NCBI GenBank assembly: GCA_020854035.1
Contig: JADZGE010000107.1
Coordinates: 22,421-86,420, forward strand
From: Burkholderiales bacterium
Lineage (GTDB): Bacteria; Pseudomonadota; Gammaproteobacteria; Burkholderiales; SG8-41
Length of the DNA: 64,000 nt
Direction: 5' to 3'
Shown piece by piece: positions 52,851 through 61,188 of the stretch. Position numbers and translations under genes: made by a program. Every line of letters begins with the position of its first letter. The first letter of the stretch is position 1. The notes under the pieces were generated by a model. It had not been told where the DNA came from and did not search any database. It saw only the letters and a program-made list of their open reading frames with translations.

Positions 52851-52891
52851 TCCCGGAGGAGACATTTGATGAGCCGGGGAAATCATTGCCT

Positions 52892-53116
52892 ATGGCGGCG
52901 AAAGAGAAATCGCACGTTCTCGCCGAAGCACAGGGCTGGACACTTGCGCACGCGCAGGGCTACGTCGACGGCCTGTCCTTCCGGCGGCGCGGCAAGCGCG
53001 CGCCGATGTCCGCCCTGGTCGGCCGGGACGAATACAGCCAGGGTTTCCGAGCCGGCTACTTCGATCGCGGCACCCCGGGCGATCCCGGCACGCCCCCCAC
53101 GAGCGCGAAACTGTAG
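52892..53116 (+). CDS. Small RMF-like protein 2
   Basis: This 74-residue paralogue of the 11911-12159 product shares KEKSHVLAEAQGW, the AQGYVDG segment, ALVGRDEYSQGFRAGYF and a basic middle. The same G-aromatic-x-x-G ... R ... P ... Y-x-x-G-F-R layout as ribosome modulation factor is present, with Pro shifted by one. The start is uncertain: a strong GGAGGAG (52855-52861) is spaced for an ATG at 52869, which is in another frame, while ATG 52892 in the conserved frame has only weak upstream purines. It is preceded by a sigma-54 promoter, like its paralogue, and is divergent from the type I secretion genes. Confidence 0.72.
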   Translation: MAAKEKSHVLAEAQGWTLAHAQGYVDGLSFRRRGKRAPMSALVGRDEYSQGFRAGYFDRGTPGDPGTPPTSAKL

Positions 53117-53134
53117 AAATACCGACCCCGTACG

Positions 53135-53165
53135 ACGGGCCGGCGACAGCGGCGGGGCCGGCCGT
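53135..53165. terminator. Possible stem-loop between convergent genes
   Basis: ACGGGCCGGC can pair with GCCGGCCGT across a 12-nt loop with one bulged G. There is no T-run, so function as a terminator is uncertain. Confidence 0.3.
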
Positions 53166-53167
53166 GA

Positions 53168-53707
53168 TCACTTTCTCACCGGCTCAATCGTGCCCATGTG
53201 AAAGCCGAACTCGCCGCGGCGCCGGTCGTCGTAGTAGTGCCGCAGCGTGTTGCGCACGGTGGCGAACGCGAGTTCCTGCCACGGCACGGAATCCTCGGGG
53301 CAGAGCCGCACCTCCAGCGTTTCGGCGCCGGGCCTGACATCGGGGTCGAGCAGTTGAGCGCGGAAGAGCATGTAGACCTGGTTGATGTGCGGTATGTTGT
53401 AGAGCGCGTAGAGCTGGCCCATCTCGACCCGCGCATGGGCTTCTTCCATGGTCTCGCGCATCGCGCCTTCGAAAGTGGTTTCCCCGTTCTCCATGAACCC
53501 CGCGGGCACCGTCCACATGCCGTAGCGCGGCTCGATCGCGCGCCGGCAGAGCAGGACCTGGTCCCGCCACTCGACGATGCAGCCTACCACCATGCGCGGG
53601 TTCTGGTAGTGGACGGTCCCGCAGCCGTCGCATACGTAGCGCGGGAGCGTGTCGCCGGCGGGCACCCGCCGCGTCACCGCCGCGCCGCAGTCGCTGCAGA
53701 ACTTCAT
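53168..53707 (-). CDS. NUDIX hydrolase with N-terminal zinc ribbon
   Basis: This 179-residue cytoplasmic hydrolase has a zinc ribbon at the N-terminus (CSDCG ... CDGCG, residues 4-29), also seen in NADH pyrophosphatase-like NUDIX proteins. The NUDIX box GFMENGETTFEGAMRETMEEA follows, with all catalytic Glu/Arg positions of GX5EX7REUXEE. ATG 53707 places the zinc ribbon at the start of the protein. The substrate is unknown but probably a nucleoside diphosphate derivative. It is convergent with the RMF-like gene. Confidence 0.9.
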   Translation of the reverse strand: MKFCSDCGAAVTRRVPAGDTLPRYVCDGCGTVHYQNPRMVVGCIVEWRDQVLLCRRAIEPRYGMWTVPAGFMENGETTFEGAMRETMEEAHARVEMGQLYALYNIPHINQVYMLFRAQLLDPDVRPGAETLEVRLCPEDSVPWQELAFATVRNTLRHYYDDRRRGEFGFHMGTIEPVRK

Positions 53708-53972
53708 TCCGGCCTCCGGCCTGCCCCCCGCTATCCCGATACTAGAACGCATTGCGGGTTCCCGTCACAAGCCTTGGTGAAATCCACGCGTCCGTCGCAC
53801 GGGAATGGTGCGCAGTCCGGCCGCGGCGCCTCCCGTCAGGTTGCCGAGGAGAGGGCGCAACCTGCCTCCCCGGGCGGCTGCGGCGGGCGGTGCAGCCTCC
53901 GGCTCGTCCGGCGGTCCGTAGCCCACTGCTCGCGACCGGTTGCTGTCGCCACGAATTTCCTCCCGCGAAGTG

Positions 53973-55202
53973 TCACGATCCGCCGTCCGCCGCCTGGCGC
54001 GCCGGCGCGGGGTTCGCGCCGTGCCGCCGGAACGGGTTGCGCTCGGCGAGTTCATCGACGTAGCGCGCGATGCCGCTCGCTTCGCGCGCGAGGAACTCCT
54101 CGATCGCGCGCGCGAACTGCGGCCGCGCCAGCCAGTGGGCCGAAAACGTTTCGACGGGCATGAGCCCCCGCGCCATCTTGTGCTCGCCGCGGGAGCCGCC
54201 CTCGAACGCGCCGATTCGCCGCGCGATGCAATACTCGATCGCCTGGTAGTAGCACGTCTCGAAGTGAAGGGCCGGGTGGTGCTCCACCGCGCCCCAGGAG
54301 CGCCCGCACAGCCTGTCGCCGGCGCGCACGAAAAGGGCGGCGCCGACCGGGCGAGCGCCGCGGTGCGCCACGACCAGCACGAGATGCCGCGGCAGGGTCC
54401 GCCCGATGCGCAGGAAGAATTCGAGGTTCAAGTAGGGGGTCGAGTGGTGCTCGCGGTAGGTCTGCCGGTAGCAACGGTTGAAGAAGGCCCAGTGCCCCTC
54501 GGTGATCTCCGTGCCCTCGCGCCATTCGAACGAGATGCCCGCCTGGGTGACCTTGCGGCGCTCCTGCCGGATCTTCTTGCGTTTGTCGTGGGTGAACGCG
54601 CCGAGAAATTCCTCGAAGCCGGCGTAGCCCGGGTTCGACCAGTGGAACTGCACGGCGTGGCGCAGGATCATTCCGTGCGCCCGCAGCCGCTCTGCCTCGT
54701 CCCGCGTCGGGAACAGGCAGTGCAGTGACGATACCCGCAGCGAGCGCGCGAGTCCGAGCGCCGCGGCGACGAGCCGGTCGCGGTCGTGCGGCGACGCGCC
54801 GAGCACGCGCGGCCCGGTGACGGGGGTGAACGGCACGGCGGAAAGGAGCTTCGGGTAGTACTCCAGCCCGTGGCGGTGGTAGGCGTCCGCCCAGGCCCAG
54901 TCGAACACGTATTCCCCGTAGGAATGGTCCTTCAGGTAGAGCGGCATCGCGGCCGCGATGCCGTCTTTCCCCCTCAGCAGCAGGAACTGCGGAGTCCATC
55001 CGGTCGTCGGCGTGGCGCAACCGCTCTCATGCAGGGCCGAGAAGAACTCGTGGCTGAGGAATGGCTCGCCGCCCGCGAGCCGGTTCCAGTCCGCGGCGGC
55101 GACGCTCGCGAGGCTGTCTATGATTTCGACCGTCACGTGTGGGTGAGCCGTCGGTTCCGGTTCGGCGTCGAGCGGTCCGTGCCCCGCCGCTGCGGACGCC
55201 AT
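53973..55202 (-). CDS. FemAB-like GNAT acyltransferase (PF04339 type)
   Basis: This 409-residue cytoplasmic protein belongs to the peptidoglycan-related N-acetyltransferase-like family. The recognisable stretches are WNRLAGGEPFLSHEFFSALHE near the start, YGEYVFDWAWADAYHRHGL, and THDKRKKIRQERRKV. CYRQTYREHHSTPYLNLEFF and GAFEGGSRGEHKMARGL follow near the end. Members are found across proteobacteria; the exact acyl donor and acceptor are not established. ATG 55202 is chosen because the frame upstream runs into the NAD synthetase gene. It is divergent from nadE with an AT-rich TATATTAT promoter-like patch between them. Confidence 0.88.
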   Translation of the reverse strand: MASAAAGHGPLDAEPEPTAHPHVTVEIIDSLASVAAADWNRLAGGEPFLSHEFFSALHESGCATPTTGWTPQFLLLRGKDGIAAAMPLYLKDHSYGEYVFDWAWADAYHRHGLEYYPKLLSAVPFTPVTGPRVLGASPHDRDRLVAAALGLARSLRVSSLHCLFPTRDEAERLRAHGMILRHAVQFHWSNPGYAGFEEFLGAFTHDKRKKIRQERRKVTQAGISFEWREGTEITEGHWAFFNRCYRQTYREHHSTPYLNLEFFLRIGRTLPRHLVLVVAHRGARPVGAALFVRAGDRLCGRSWGAVEHHPALHFETCYYQAIEYCIARRIGAFEGGSRGEHKMARGLMPVETFSAHWLARPQFARAIEEFLAREASGIARYVDELAERNPFRRHGANPAPARQAADGGS

Positions 55203-55328
55203 GCGCTCGCGCGGCCGGTGATATATTATCAACCCGCCGCAACGCGAGGGCACGCGTACTCGCGCGGATCGACTCCCGTATTCCGCATGATTGCCGCGGC
55301 GAAGCACGTCGCGGCGGTTCCCGCACCC

Positions 55329-57002
55329 ATGAAGATCGCGGTAGCGCAGATCAACGCCACGGTCGGCGACCTGGCGGGCAACGTCGAGCGCATACTCGGC
55401 GCGGTCGAGCGCGCCCGCAGCGCCGGGGCGGCTCTGGTGGTGACGCCGGAACTCGCCCTGTGCGGCTATCCTCCCGAGGACCTGCTGCTGCGCGAGGATT
55501 TCATGGAGGCCGTCGAGCGCTCGCTCGCCGATCTTGCCGCGCGCTCGCAAGGCGTGACGCTCGTCGTCGGGCACCCCCGCGGGGCGGCGGGCCGGCGCTT
55601 CAACTCCGCTTCCGTGATCGCCGAGGGCGCCGTCCTCGGCGTCTACGACAAACAGCGCCTGCCCAATTACACGGTGTTCGACGAGGAGCGCTACTTCGAG
55701 CCCGGCACGGCGCCGTGCGTCCACGCCGTGAACGGCGTTGCGTTCGGCGTCAATATCTGCGAGGACGCGTGGGGAGCGCAGGGACCCGAGACCGCGCGCG
55801 GTGCCCGCGGCGGCGGCGAATCTCGCGGTGAGGGCGCGGTGGCAGATGCGCCGCAGGCGGCGCGTGCCGCCGGGGCCCGCGTGCTGCTGGTGCTGAACGC
55901 CTCGCCCTACCACGTGGGCAAGCAGGCGGTGCGCGAGGATGTCATGCGCGCCCGCGTGGGCGAGACCGGGATGCCGCTGGTATACGTGAACCTCGTCGGC
56001 GGTCAGGACGAGCTGGTATTCGACGGTGGTTCGTTCGTGCTGGACCGCACGGGGGCCCTGACGCACCGGCTGCCCGCGTTCGAGGAAGGGCTCGCTCTTG
56101 TCACGCTGGCCGACGGCGATCCACTGCCCGGCGGGATCGCGCCGCCCCTCGGGCCGGAGGCCGAGGTCTACGGGGCGCTCTTGACGGGCGTGCGCGATTA
56201 CGTCGGCAAGAACGGGTTCCCGGGCGCGCTGATCGGGCTCTCGGGCGGCATCGATTCCGCGCTCACGCTCGCGGTCGCGGCCGACGCGCTCGGTGCGGCG
56301 AGGGTACGCGCCGTGATGATGCCCTCCCGCTACACTGCCGCGATGAGCCGGGAGGACGCGGCCGCCGAGGCGCGGCTCCTCGGTGTGCGCTATTCCGAGA
56401 TCGCGATCACGCCGATTTTCGACGCCTTCAGGAGCGCGCTCGCGGAGGAATTCCGTGGGCTGCCCGAGGACATCACGGAGGAGAACCTGCAATCGCGCAT
56501 CAGGGGAACGCTGCTGATGGCGCTTTCCAACAAGAGCGGCGCGATCGTGCTGACGACCGGCAACAAGAGCGAGATGGGCACCGGCTATGCGACGCTCTAC
56601 GGAGACATGGCGGGCGGCTTCGCGGTGCTGAAGGACCTCAACAAGATGCTGGTCTACCGCCTCGCGCGCTACCGCAATCTCCTCGGCCCGGTGATCCCGC
56701 AGCGCGTGATCGACCGCGCGCCCTCGGCCGAGTTGCGCCCCGGCCAGACCGACCAGGAGAGCCTCCCGCCCTACCCGGTGCTCGACGCGATCATGGAGGC
56801 CTACGTCGAGGGCGACGTGAGCCCGCGGGAGATCATCGCCCGCGGCCACGACCGGGCCGACGTGGAGCGCGTGGTGAGCCTCGTGCGGCTGAGCGAGTAC
56901 AAGCGGCGCCAGTCACCGGTCGGCATTCGCATCACGCCGCGCGGCTTCGGCAAGGACTGGCGCTTTCCCATCACCAACCGGTTCCGCCACCGGTTCGACT
57001 GA
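55329..57002 (+). CDS. nadE: Glutamine-dependent NAD(+) synthetase
   Basis: This 557-residue cytoplasmic enzyme amidates deamido-NAD, taking ammonia from glutamine. The N-terminal nitrilase-type glutaminase domain has the Glu41-Lys108-Cys144 triad (TPELALCGYPP, YDKQRLPNY, NICEDAW). The C-terminal synthetase domain has the ATP-PP loop SGGIDSA and ends in KDWRFPITNRFRHRFD. About 20 extra residues rich in Gly/Ala/Arg follow Cys144 (GPETARGARGGGESRGEGAV), so the protein is longer than usual. ATG 55329 (MKIAVAQIN) matches the family start; ATG 55287 is an in-frame alternative. Confidence 0.95.
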   Translation: MKIAVAQINATVGDLAGNVERILGAVERARSAGAALVVTPELALCGYPPEDLLLREDFMEAVERSLADLAARSQGVTLVVGHPRGAAGRRFNSASVIAEGAVLGVYDKQRLPNYTVFDEERYFEPGTAPCVHAVNGVAFGVNICEDAWGAQGPETARGARGGGESRGEGAVADAPQAARAAGARVLLVLNASPYHVGKQAVREDVMRARVGETGMPLVYVNLVGGQDELVFDGGSFVLDRTGALTHRLPAFEEGLALVTLADGDPLPGGIAPPLGPEAEVYGALLTGVRDYVGKNGFPGALIGLSGGIDSALTLAVAADALGAARVRAVMMPSRYTAAMSREDAAAEARLLGVRYSEIAITPIFDAFRSALAEEFRGLPEDITEENLQSRIRGTLLMALSNKSGAIVLTTGNKSEMGTGYATLYGDMAGGFAVLKDLNKMLVYRLARYRNLLGPVIPQRVIDRAPSAELRPGQTDQESLPPYPVLDAIMEAYVEGDVSPREIIARGHDRADVERVVSLVRLSEYKRRQSPVGIRITPRGFGKDWRFPITNRFRHRFD

Positions 57003-57134
57003 TCGCGTGTGCTATCCTTGCCGCCTAAGCCGCGCGGCGCGGTAACGACACGGGGCTCGTCCCTCGTTCGCCCGGGCGGCGGGGCCGTTGCCGTCCCTGC
57101 CTGAACAGGGCTCCAAGGATCACGGAGGATCCCA

Positions 57135-57473
57135 GTGAAAAAAATCGAAGCGATAGTCAAACCGTTCAAGCTCGACGAAGTGCGCGAGGCGCTGTCGGAA
57201 ATCGGGGTGAGCGGGCTGACGGTGACGGAAGTGAAGGGGTTCGGCCGCCAGAAGGGGCACACCGAGCTCTACCGGGGAGCGGAGTACGTGGTCGACTTCC
57301 TGCCCAAGGTCAAGATCGACGTCGTGGTGCCGGAGAACCTGCTCGACGCGGCGGTCGATGCCATCGTCAAGTCGGCGCGCACCGGCAAGATCGGCGACGG
57401 CAAGATCTTCGTGACGAGCGTGACGCAGGTGATCCGGATCAGGACCGGCGAGACCGACGAGGCGGCGATCTGA
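57135..57473 (+). CDS. glnB: Nitrogen regulatory protein PII
   Basis: This 112-residue PII signal protein has the T-loop tyrosine Tyr51 in YRGAEYVVDFLPKVK, which is the uridylylation site, and the B- and C-loop sequences ARTGKIGDGKIFV and RIRTGETDEAAI. It reports 2-oxoglutarate and glutamine status to glutamine synthetase and NtrB. It starts at GTG behind CGGAGG and follows nadE by 132 bp. PII links nitrogen status to sigma-54 systems, but no physical link to PrsK/PrsR is visible. Confidence 0.96.
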   Translation: MKKIEAIVKPFKLDEVREALSEIGVSGLTVTEVKGFGRQKGHTELYRGAEYVVDFLPKVKIDVVVPENLLDAAVDAIVKSARTGKIGDGKIFVTSVTQVIRIRTGETDEAAI

Positions 57474-57534
57474 AGGACGAAGGCGGAGGGATGATGGCGG
57501 TGGGGGAATCGACGCGGCCCTCGCGCTCACCGCT

Positions 57535-58104
57535 TCATCCTTCCGCCTTCCGCCTTCCGCCCTTCAGAAGAACCACGACCGCGCCCCCGCCGCCGTCGAC
57601 GGGCCGCGCCTGGCAGTAGGCGAGCACTTCGTCCCGCTGCGCGAGCCACGCGGCGACCTTCGCCTTGAGCACCGGCTGGCGGTTGCGCGAGCGCAGGCCC
57701 TTGCCGTGGATGATCCGCACGCAGCGCAGGCCGGCGCGGGCGGCGCGTGCCAGAAAGACCGCCAGCAGTTCCCGCGCATCGGGCACCGTCAGGCCGTGCA
57801 GGTCGAGTTCGTCCTGGATCACCCACTCGCCGCGGCGCAACCTGCGGAGCGTCGCCGCGCCGATGCCATCGCGCACGAAGCGAAGATCCTCGCCGGTTTC
57901 GACTTCGCCGTCCCAGGCGACGCGCAGGCTCTCGTCAAGCGCGGCCTTCTCGTCGGCGATGCGCTGCCGCGGCACGGGAGCAGGCCGGGCCCCGCCCGGA
58001 TGGACGCGCGCGCCCGCGCGCAGCGGAACGACCTCGCCGAGTTCGCGCCGGAAGAGCTCCGCCGCGCTGCCCGGCTCTTCCGGTGGTACCGGCCGCTTCC
58101 GCAT
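57535..58104 (-). CDS. Smr-domain protein
   Basis: This 189-residue protein has a C-terminal Smr domain with the LDLHG motif (DELDLHGLTVPDARELL) and IIHGKGLRS, ending in a basic GGRRKAEG tail. Small Smr proteins of this YdaL/SmrB-like type are nucleases or RNA-binding factors; recent family knowledge points to ribosome-collision rescue, but I cannot assign this one. ATG 58104 has GGGGAGA upstream. It is convergent with glnB and 53 bp downstream of trxB on the same strand. Confidence 0.87.
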   Translation of the reverse strand: MRKRPVPPEEPGSAAELFRRELGEVVPLRAGARVHPGGARPAPVPRQRIADEKAALDESLRVAWDGEVETGEDLRFVRDGIGAATLRRLRRGEWVIQDELDLHGLTVPDARELLAVFLARAARAGLRCVRIIHGKGLRSRNRQPVLKAKVAAWLAQRDEVLAYCQARPVDGGGGAVVVLLKGGRRKAEG

Positions 58105-58157
58105 CCGGCTGTTCTCCCCCACGGCGCTTCGCTCCCCACCCGGTGCCGGCACCCGGG

Positions 58158-59120
58158 TCAGATGAGGCCCTTGCCTTCCAGGTACTTCTGTGCGTCGAGC
58201 GCCGCCATGCAGCCGCTGCCGGCGCTGGTAACAGCCTGCCGGTAGACGTGGTCCTGCACGTCCCCCGCCGCGAACACCCCGGGGACGCTGGCCGCCGTGG
58301 CGTTGCCGTCGAGCCCGCTGCGGGTAACAATGTAGCCGTTCACCATGTCGAGCTGGCCGGCGAAGATGTCGGTATTGGGGCGGTGCCCGATCGCGATGAA
58401 GATGCCGTGCAACGCCCGTTCCGTGACGACGCCGCTGCGGAGGTTCCTCGCCCGCATTCCCGTGACCCCGTTCCGGTCGCCGACGACCTCCTCGAGCACG
58501 TGGTCCCACAGGACGCTCGCCTTGCCGGAGGCGACTTTCTCCTTCAGCTTGTCCACCAGTATCGCCTCGGCCCGGAACCGGTCGCGACGGTGCACGACCG
58601 TGACGTGCCGGGCGATGTTCGTGAGGTAGAGCGCTTCCTCCACCGCGGTGTTGCCACCCCCGACCACCGCGACATCCTGTTCCTTGTAGAAGAATCCGTC
58701 GCAGGTGGCGCATCCGGACACGCCGCGCCCCATGTACGCCTGTTCCGAGGGCAGACCGAGGTACATGGCCGAGGCGCCGGTCGCGACGATGAGCGCATCG
58801 CACGTGTAGCGTGACTGGTCGCCCGTCAGCGAGAACGGCGTGGCGCCGAGATCGACGGCGTTCACGTGGTCGAAGATGATGTCGGTACCGAAGCGCTCGG
58901 CGTGCTTGAGAAAGCGCTCCATCAACTCGGGCCCCTGCACGCCGGAGGGGTCGGCGGGCCAGTTGTCGACATCGGTCGTCGTCATGAGCTGCCCGCCCTG
59001 CGCGAGCCCCGTGATGAGGGCTGGCTTGAGATTGGCGCGTGCCGCGTACACCGCCGCCGTATAGCCGGCGGGGCCCGAACCGAGTATCAAGAGTGAGAAA
59101 TGCCGCGAGGATGAAGACAT
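58158..59120 (-). CDS. trxB: Thioredoxin-disulfide reductase
   Basis: This 320-residue NADPH- and FAD-dependent enzyme reduces thioredoxin. It has the FAD-binding GSGPAGYTAAVYAARA near the start, the redox-active CATC (VSGCATCDGFFYK), the NADPH-binding VVGGGNTAVEEALYL and the C-terminal VFAAGDVQDHVYRQAVTSAGSGCMAALDA. The length is normal for the family. It is read divergently from the two-partner transporter gene. Confidence 0.96.
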   Translation of the reverse strand: MSSSSRHFSLLILGSGPAGYTAAVYAARANLKPALITGLAQGGQLMTTTDVDNWPADPSGVQGPELMERFLKHAERFGTDIIFDHVNAVDLGATPFSLTGDQSRYTCDALIVATGASAMYLGLPSEQAYMGRGVSGCATCDGFFYKEQDVAVVGGGNTAVEEALYLTNIARHVTVVHRRDRFRAEAILVDKLKEKVASGKASVLWDHVLEEVVGDRNGVTGMRARNLRSGVVTERALHGIFIAIGHRPNTDIFAGQLDMVNGYIVTRSGLDGNATAASVPGVFAAGDVQDHVYRQAVTSAGSGCMAALDAQKYLEGKGLI

Positions 59121-59304
59121 GGCGTCGCCTGAATGAAGGAAATTTGCAAAAAAACAACACTGTAACAGTCAGCCTGCCGCCATGTCGAGTTGTGGCAACA
59201 CATTAACTCCGTGGTCATAAGCTATTGCAATAAAATCCAAAACAGGACCTTCTCGGGCTGTGAGCACGACGCGGTCGATCGGACAACATGGCTAGAGTCT
59301 CACC

Positions 59305-61044
59305 GTGAGCGGGATGAGAACGCTTCTTGTCGGCGTGCTCGCCATCGCCGGGTTCGTGCAACCCGATGCCGCCGGGGCGCCGACATCGAGCGAGAGCACG
59401 CGGGCGCTGTCACCGGCAAGTTCGCGTCTCGCGCAAGCCTCACCCGCGAAGCCCGTAGCGGAGACGGAACCTGCCGCCGGGGGGAAGGCGCTCGCCCCGG
59501 TGCCCGCCGAGGCGCCACCCGCGCCCCGCTTCGCGATTTCCCGGTACCTCGTGGAGGGCAACACGCTCCTCGGCAAGGAGGCGATCGAGCGGCTGCTCGC
59601 GCCTTTCACGGGACCGGGCAAGGATTTCGGCGACGTGCAGCGTGCGCTGGAAGCATTGCAGAGCGCGTATCAGCAGGCAGGGTATGGCGCGGTCGGCGTG
59701 CGCCTGCCGGAACAGGAACTGGAGCGCGGCGAAGTGCGGCTGCGGGTGATCGAACCCCGGATCGGCCGCGTCGTCGTCGAAGGCAACGAGCACTTCAGCG
59801 CAGCCAACATCCGAGCGAGCGTGCCGGCGCTGCGCGAGGGCGAGACCCCCCGCTCGCACGAGATCGCGCGGGGCGTGCGGCTCGCGAACGAGAACCCGGC
59901 CAAGCAATCCGCGGTGGTGTTGCGCGCCGGGGAAAGCGAGGAGCGGATCGATGCGACGATCCGCGTGGTCGACTTCGACCCCAGGCGATACAGCGTCAGC
60001 CTCGACAACACGGGTAACGAAGACACCCAGCCGCTGCGGCTCGGGCTCGCGTTCCAGCACGCCAATCTGTTCGGCCGCGACCACGTGCTCACGACCCAGT
60101 TCATCACCGCGCCCGAGAACTTCAACGACGTGACCGTGTTCGGCGTGGGCTACCGGATCCCGTTCTACTCGCTCGGCCATTCGCTCGATCTCGTCGCCGG
60201 TTATTCGAACGTGGATTCCGGGACGGTGGAGAACCTTTTCAACGTGAGCGGGCAGGGCTCCCTATTCGCCGCGCGCTACAACCAGAACCTGCCGCGATGG
60301 GGCGACGTGGAGCACCGCCTTACCTACGGTCTGGAGTATCGCGCCTATCAGAACGACGTGAAGCCCGTCGGCGGCAACGCGAAGCTCGTCCCCGACGTGA
60401 CGGTGCATCCGTTGAGTCTCACCTACGGCGGGGCCTGGCGCACGGACACGCGCGGGGATCTGACTTACTACCTGTCCTTCCAGCAGAACATTCCGGGCGG
60501 GAGCGACGGCCAGGACGACGACTTCCGGCAGGTTGGGGCGCGCTTCCCGGAGGGCAACGCTGACTACCAGTTGTTCCGGGCGGGTCTCACCTACAGCCGC
60601 CCGATCGGAGCGGACTGGCAGGTTCGCGTGCGGGTGGACGGCCAGTACACCGACGACGCGCTCGTGAGCGGCGAGATGTTCGGTATCGGGGGCGCGGACA
60701 GCGTGCGCGGATTCGACGAGCGCTACACCTCCAACGACAAGGGTTACCGGACGAGTTGGGAAATCTACACGCCGGACGTGGCGAAGCGGTTGAAGCTCGA
60801 TGGACGCCTGCGGCTGCTCGCGTTTTACGATCAGGGCACGGTGCGCCGCAACAAGGTGCAGCCCGGGGAACTCTCCGCTGCGAGCCTTGACAGCGGCGGC
60901 CTGGGGCTTCGCATGAACTACAAGACGGGCTTCACGCTGCGGCTCGACGTCGCCTACGTGTTTCACGACGGCACGCAGCAGCAGGAATACAACGGCAAGC
61001 GCAGCAGCACGAAGGGCCACTTCTCGATGGCCTGGGTGTGGTAG
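59305..61044 (+). CDS. Two-partner secretion transporter (FhaC/ShlB family TpsB)
   Basis: This 579-residue outer-membrane beta-barrel exports the adjacent haemagglutinin-like protein. A signal peptide (about residues 1-25) is followed by an Ala/Pro-rich linker and two POTRA domains (RYLVEGNTLLGKEAIERLL and IGRVVVEGNEHFSAANIRA). The 16-strand barrel has the conserved VRGF motif (GADSVRGFDERY) and ends in an aromatic residue (FSMAWVW), as outer-membrane proteins do. The start is GTG 59305 or ATG 59314; neither has a strong ribosome site. It ends 144 bp before the exoprotein gene, the normal partner order. Confidence 0.93.
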   Translation: MSGMRTLLVGVLAIAGFVQPDAAGAPTSSESTRALSPASSRLAQASPAKPVAETEPAAGGKALAPVPAEAPPAPRFAISRYLVEGNTLLGKEAIERLLAPFTGPGKDFGDVQRALEALQSAYQQAGYGAVGVRLPEQELERGEVRLRVIEPRIGRVVVEGNEHFSAANIRASVPALREGETPRSHEIARGVRLANENPAKQSAVVLRAGESEERIDATIRVVDFDPRRYSVSLDNTGNEDTQPLRLGLAFQHANLFGRDHVLTTQFITAPENFNDVTVFGVGYRIPFYSLGHSLDLVAGYSNVDSGTVENLFNVSGQGSLFAARYNQNLPRWGDVEHRLTYGLEYRAYQNDVKPVGGNAKLVPDVTVHPLSLTYGGAWRTDTRGDLTYYLSFQQNIPGGSDGQDDDFRQVGARFPEGNADYQLFRAGLTYSRPIGADWQVRVRVDGQYTDDALVSGEMFGIGGADSVRGFDERYTSNDKGYRTSWEIYTPDVAKRLKLDGRLRLLAFYDQGTVRRNKVQPGELSAASLDSGGLGLRMNYKTGFTLRLDVAYVFHDGTQQQEYNGKRSSTKGHFSMAWVW

Positions 61045-61188
61045 CGGGGCGCGCGCCGCGGGTTCTTGCGGTACGGCCGTTCACGCGATCCGGGTTAGAC
61101 TCCGGGGCCCGGGGGGCACGGGCGAACGATGCGGCCGCGGCGCTGCCGTTCGATGCCGGTCGCGGCGACGATTTCTGGGAGTACGGTC

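Larger units (their letters stand above)
52514..52891. other. Divergent regulatory region between tolC and RMF-like protein 2
   Basis: This AT-richer gap has no credible gene. It contains the CTCAAGTTA element (52604-52612), a GTTGC-N6-GCAAC inverted repeat at 52704-52719, and the sigma-54 promoter for the rightward small gene (52835-52850). No clear -35/-10 pair for tolC could be fixed, and no full TGT-N11-ACA box is present. Confidence 0.6.

Noticed and set aside
59175..59195. ACTGTAACAGT-like palindrome near 59160 in the trxB/tpsB gap as an operator
   Set aside because: It is short, a single copy and has no link to the TGT-N11-ACA motif.
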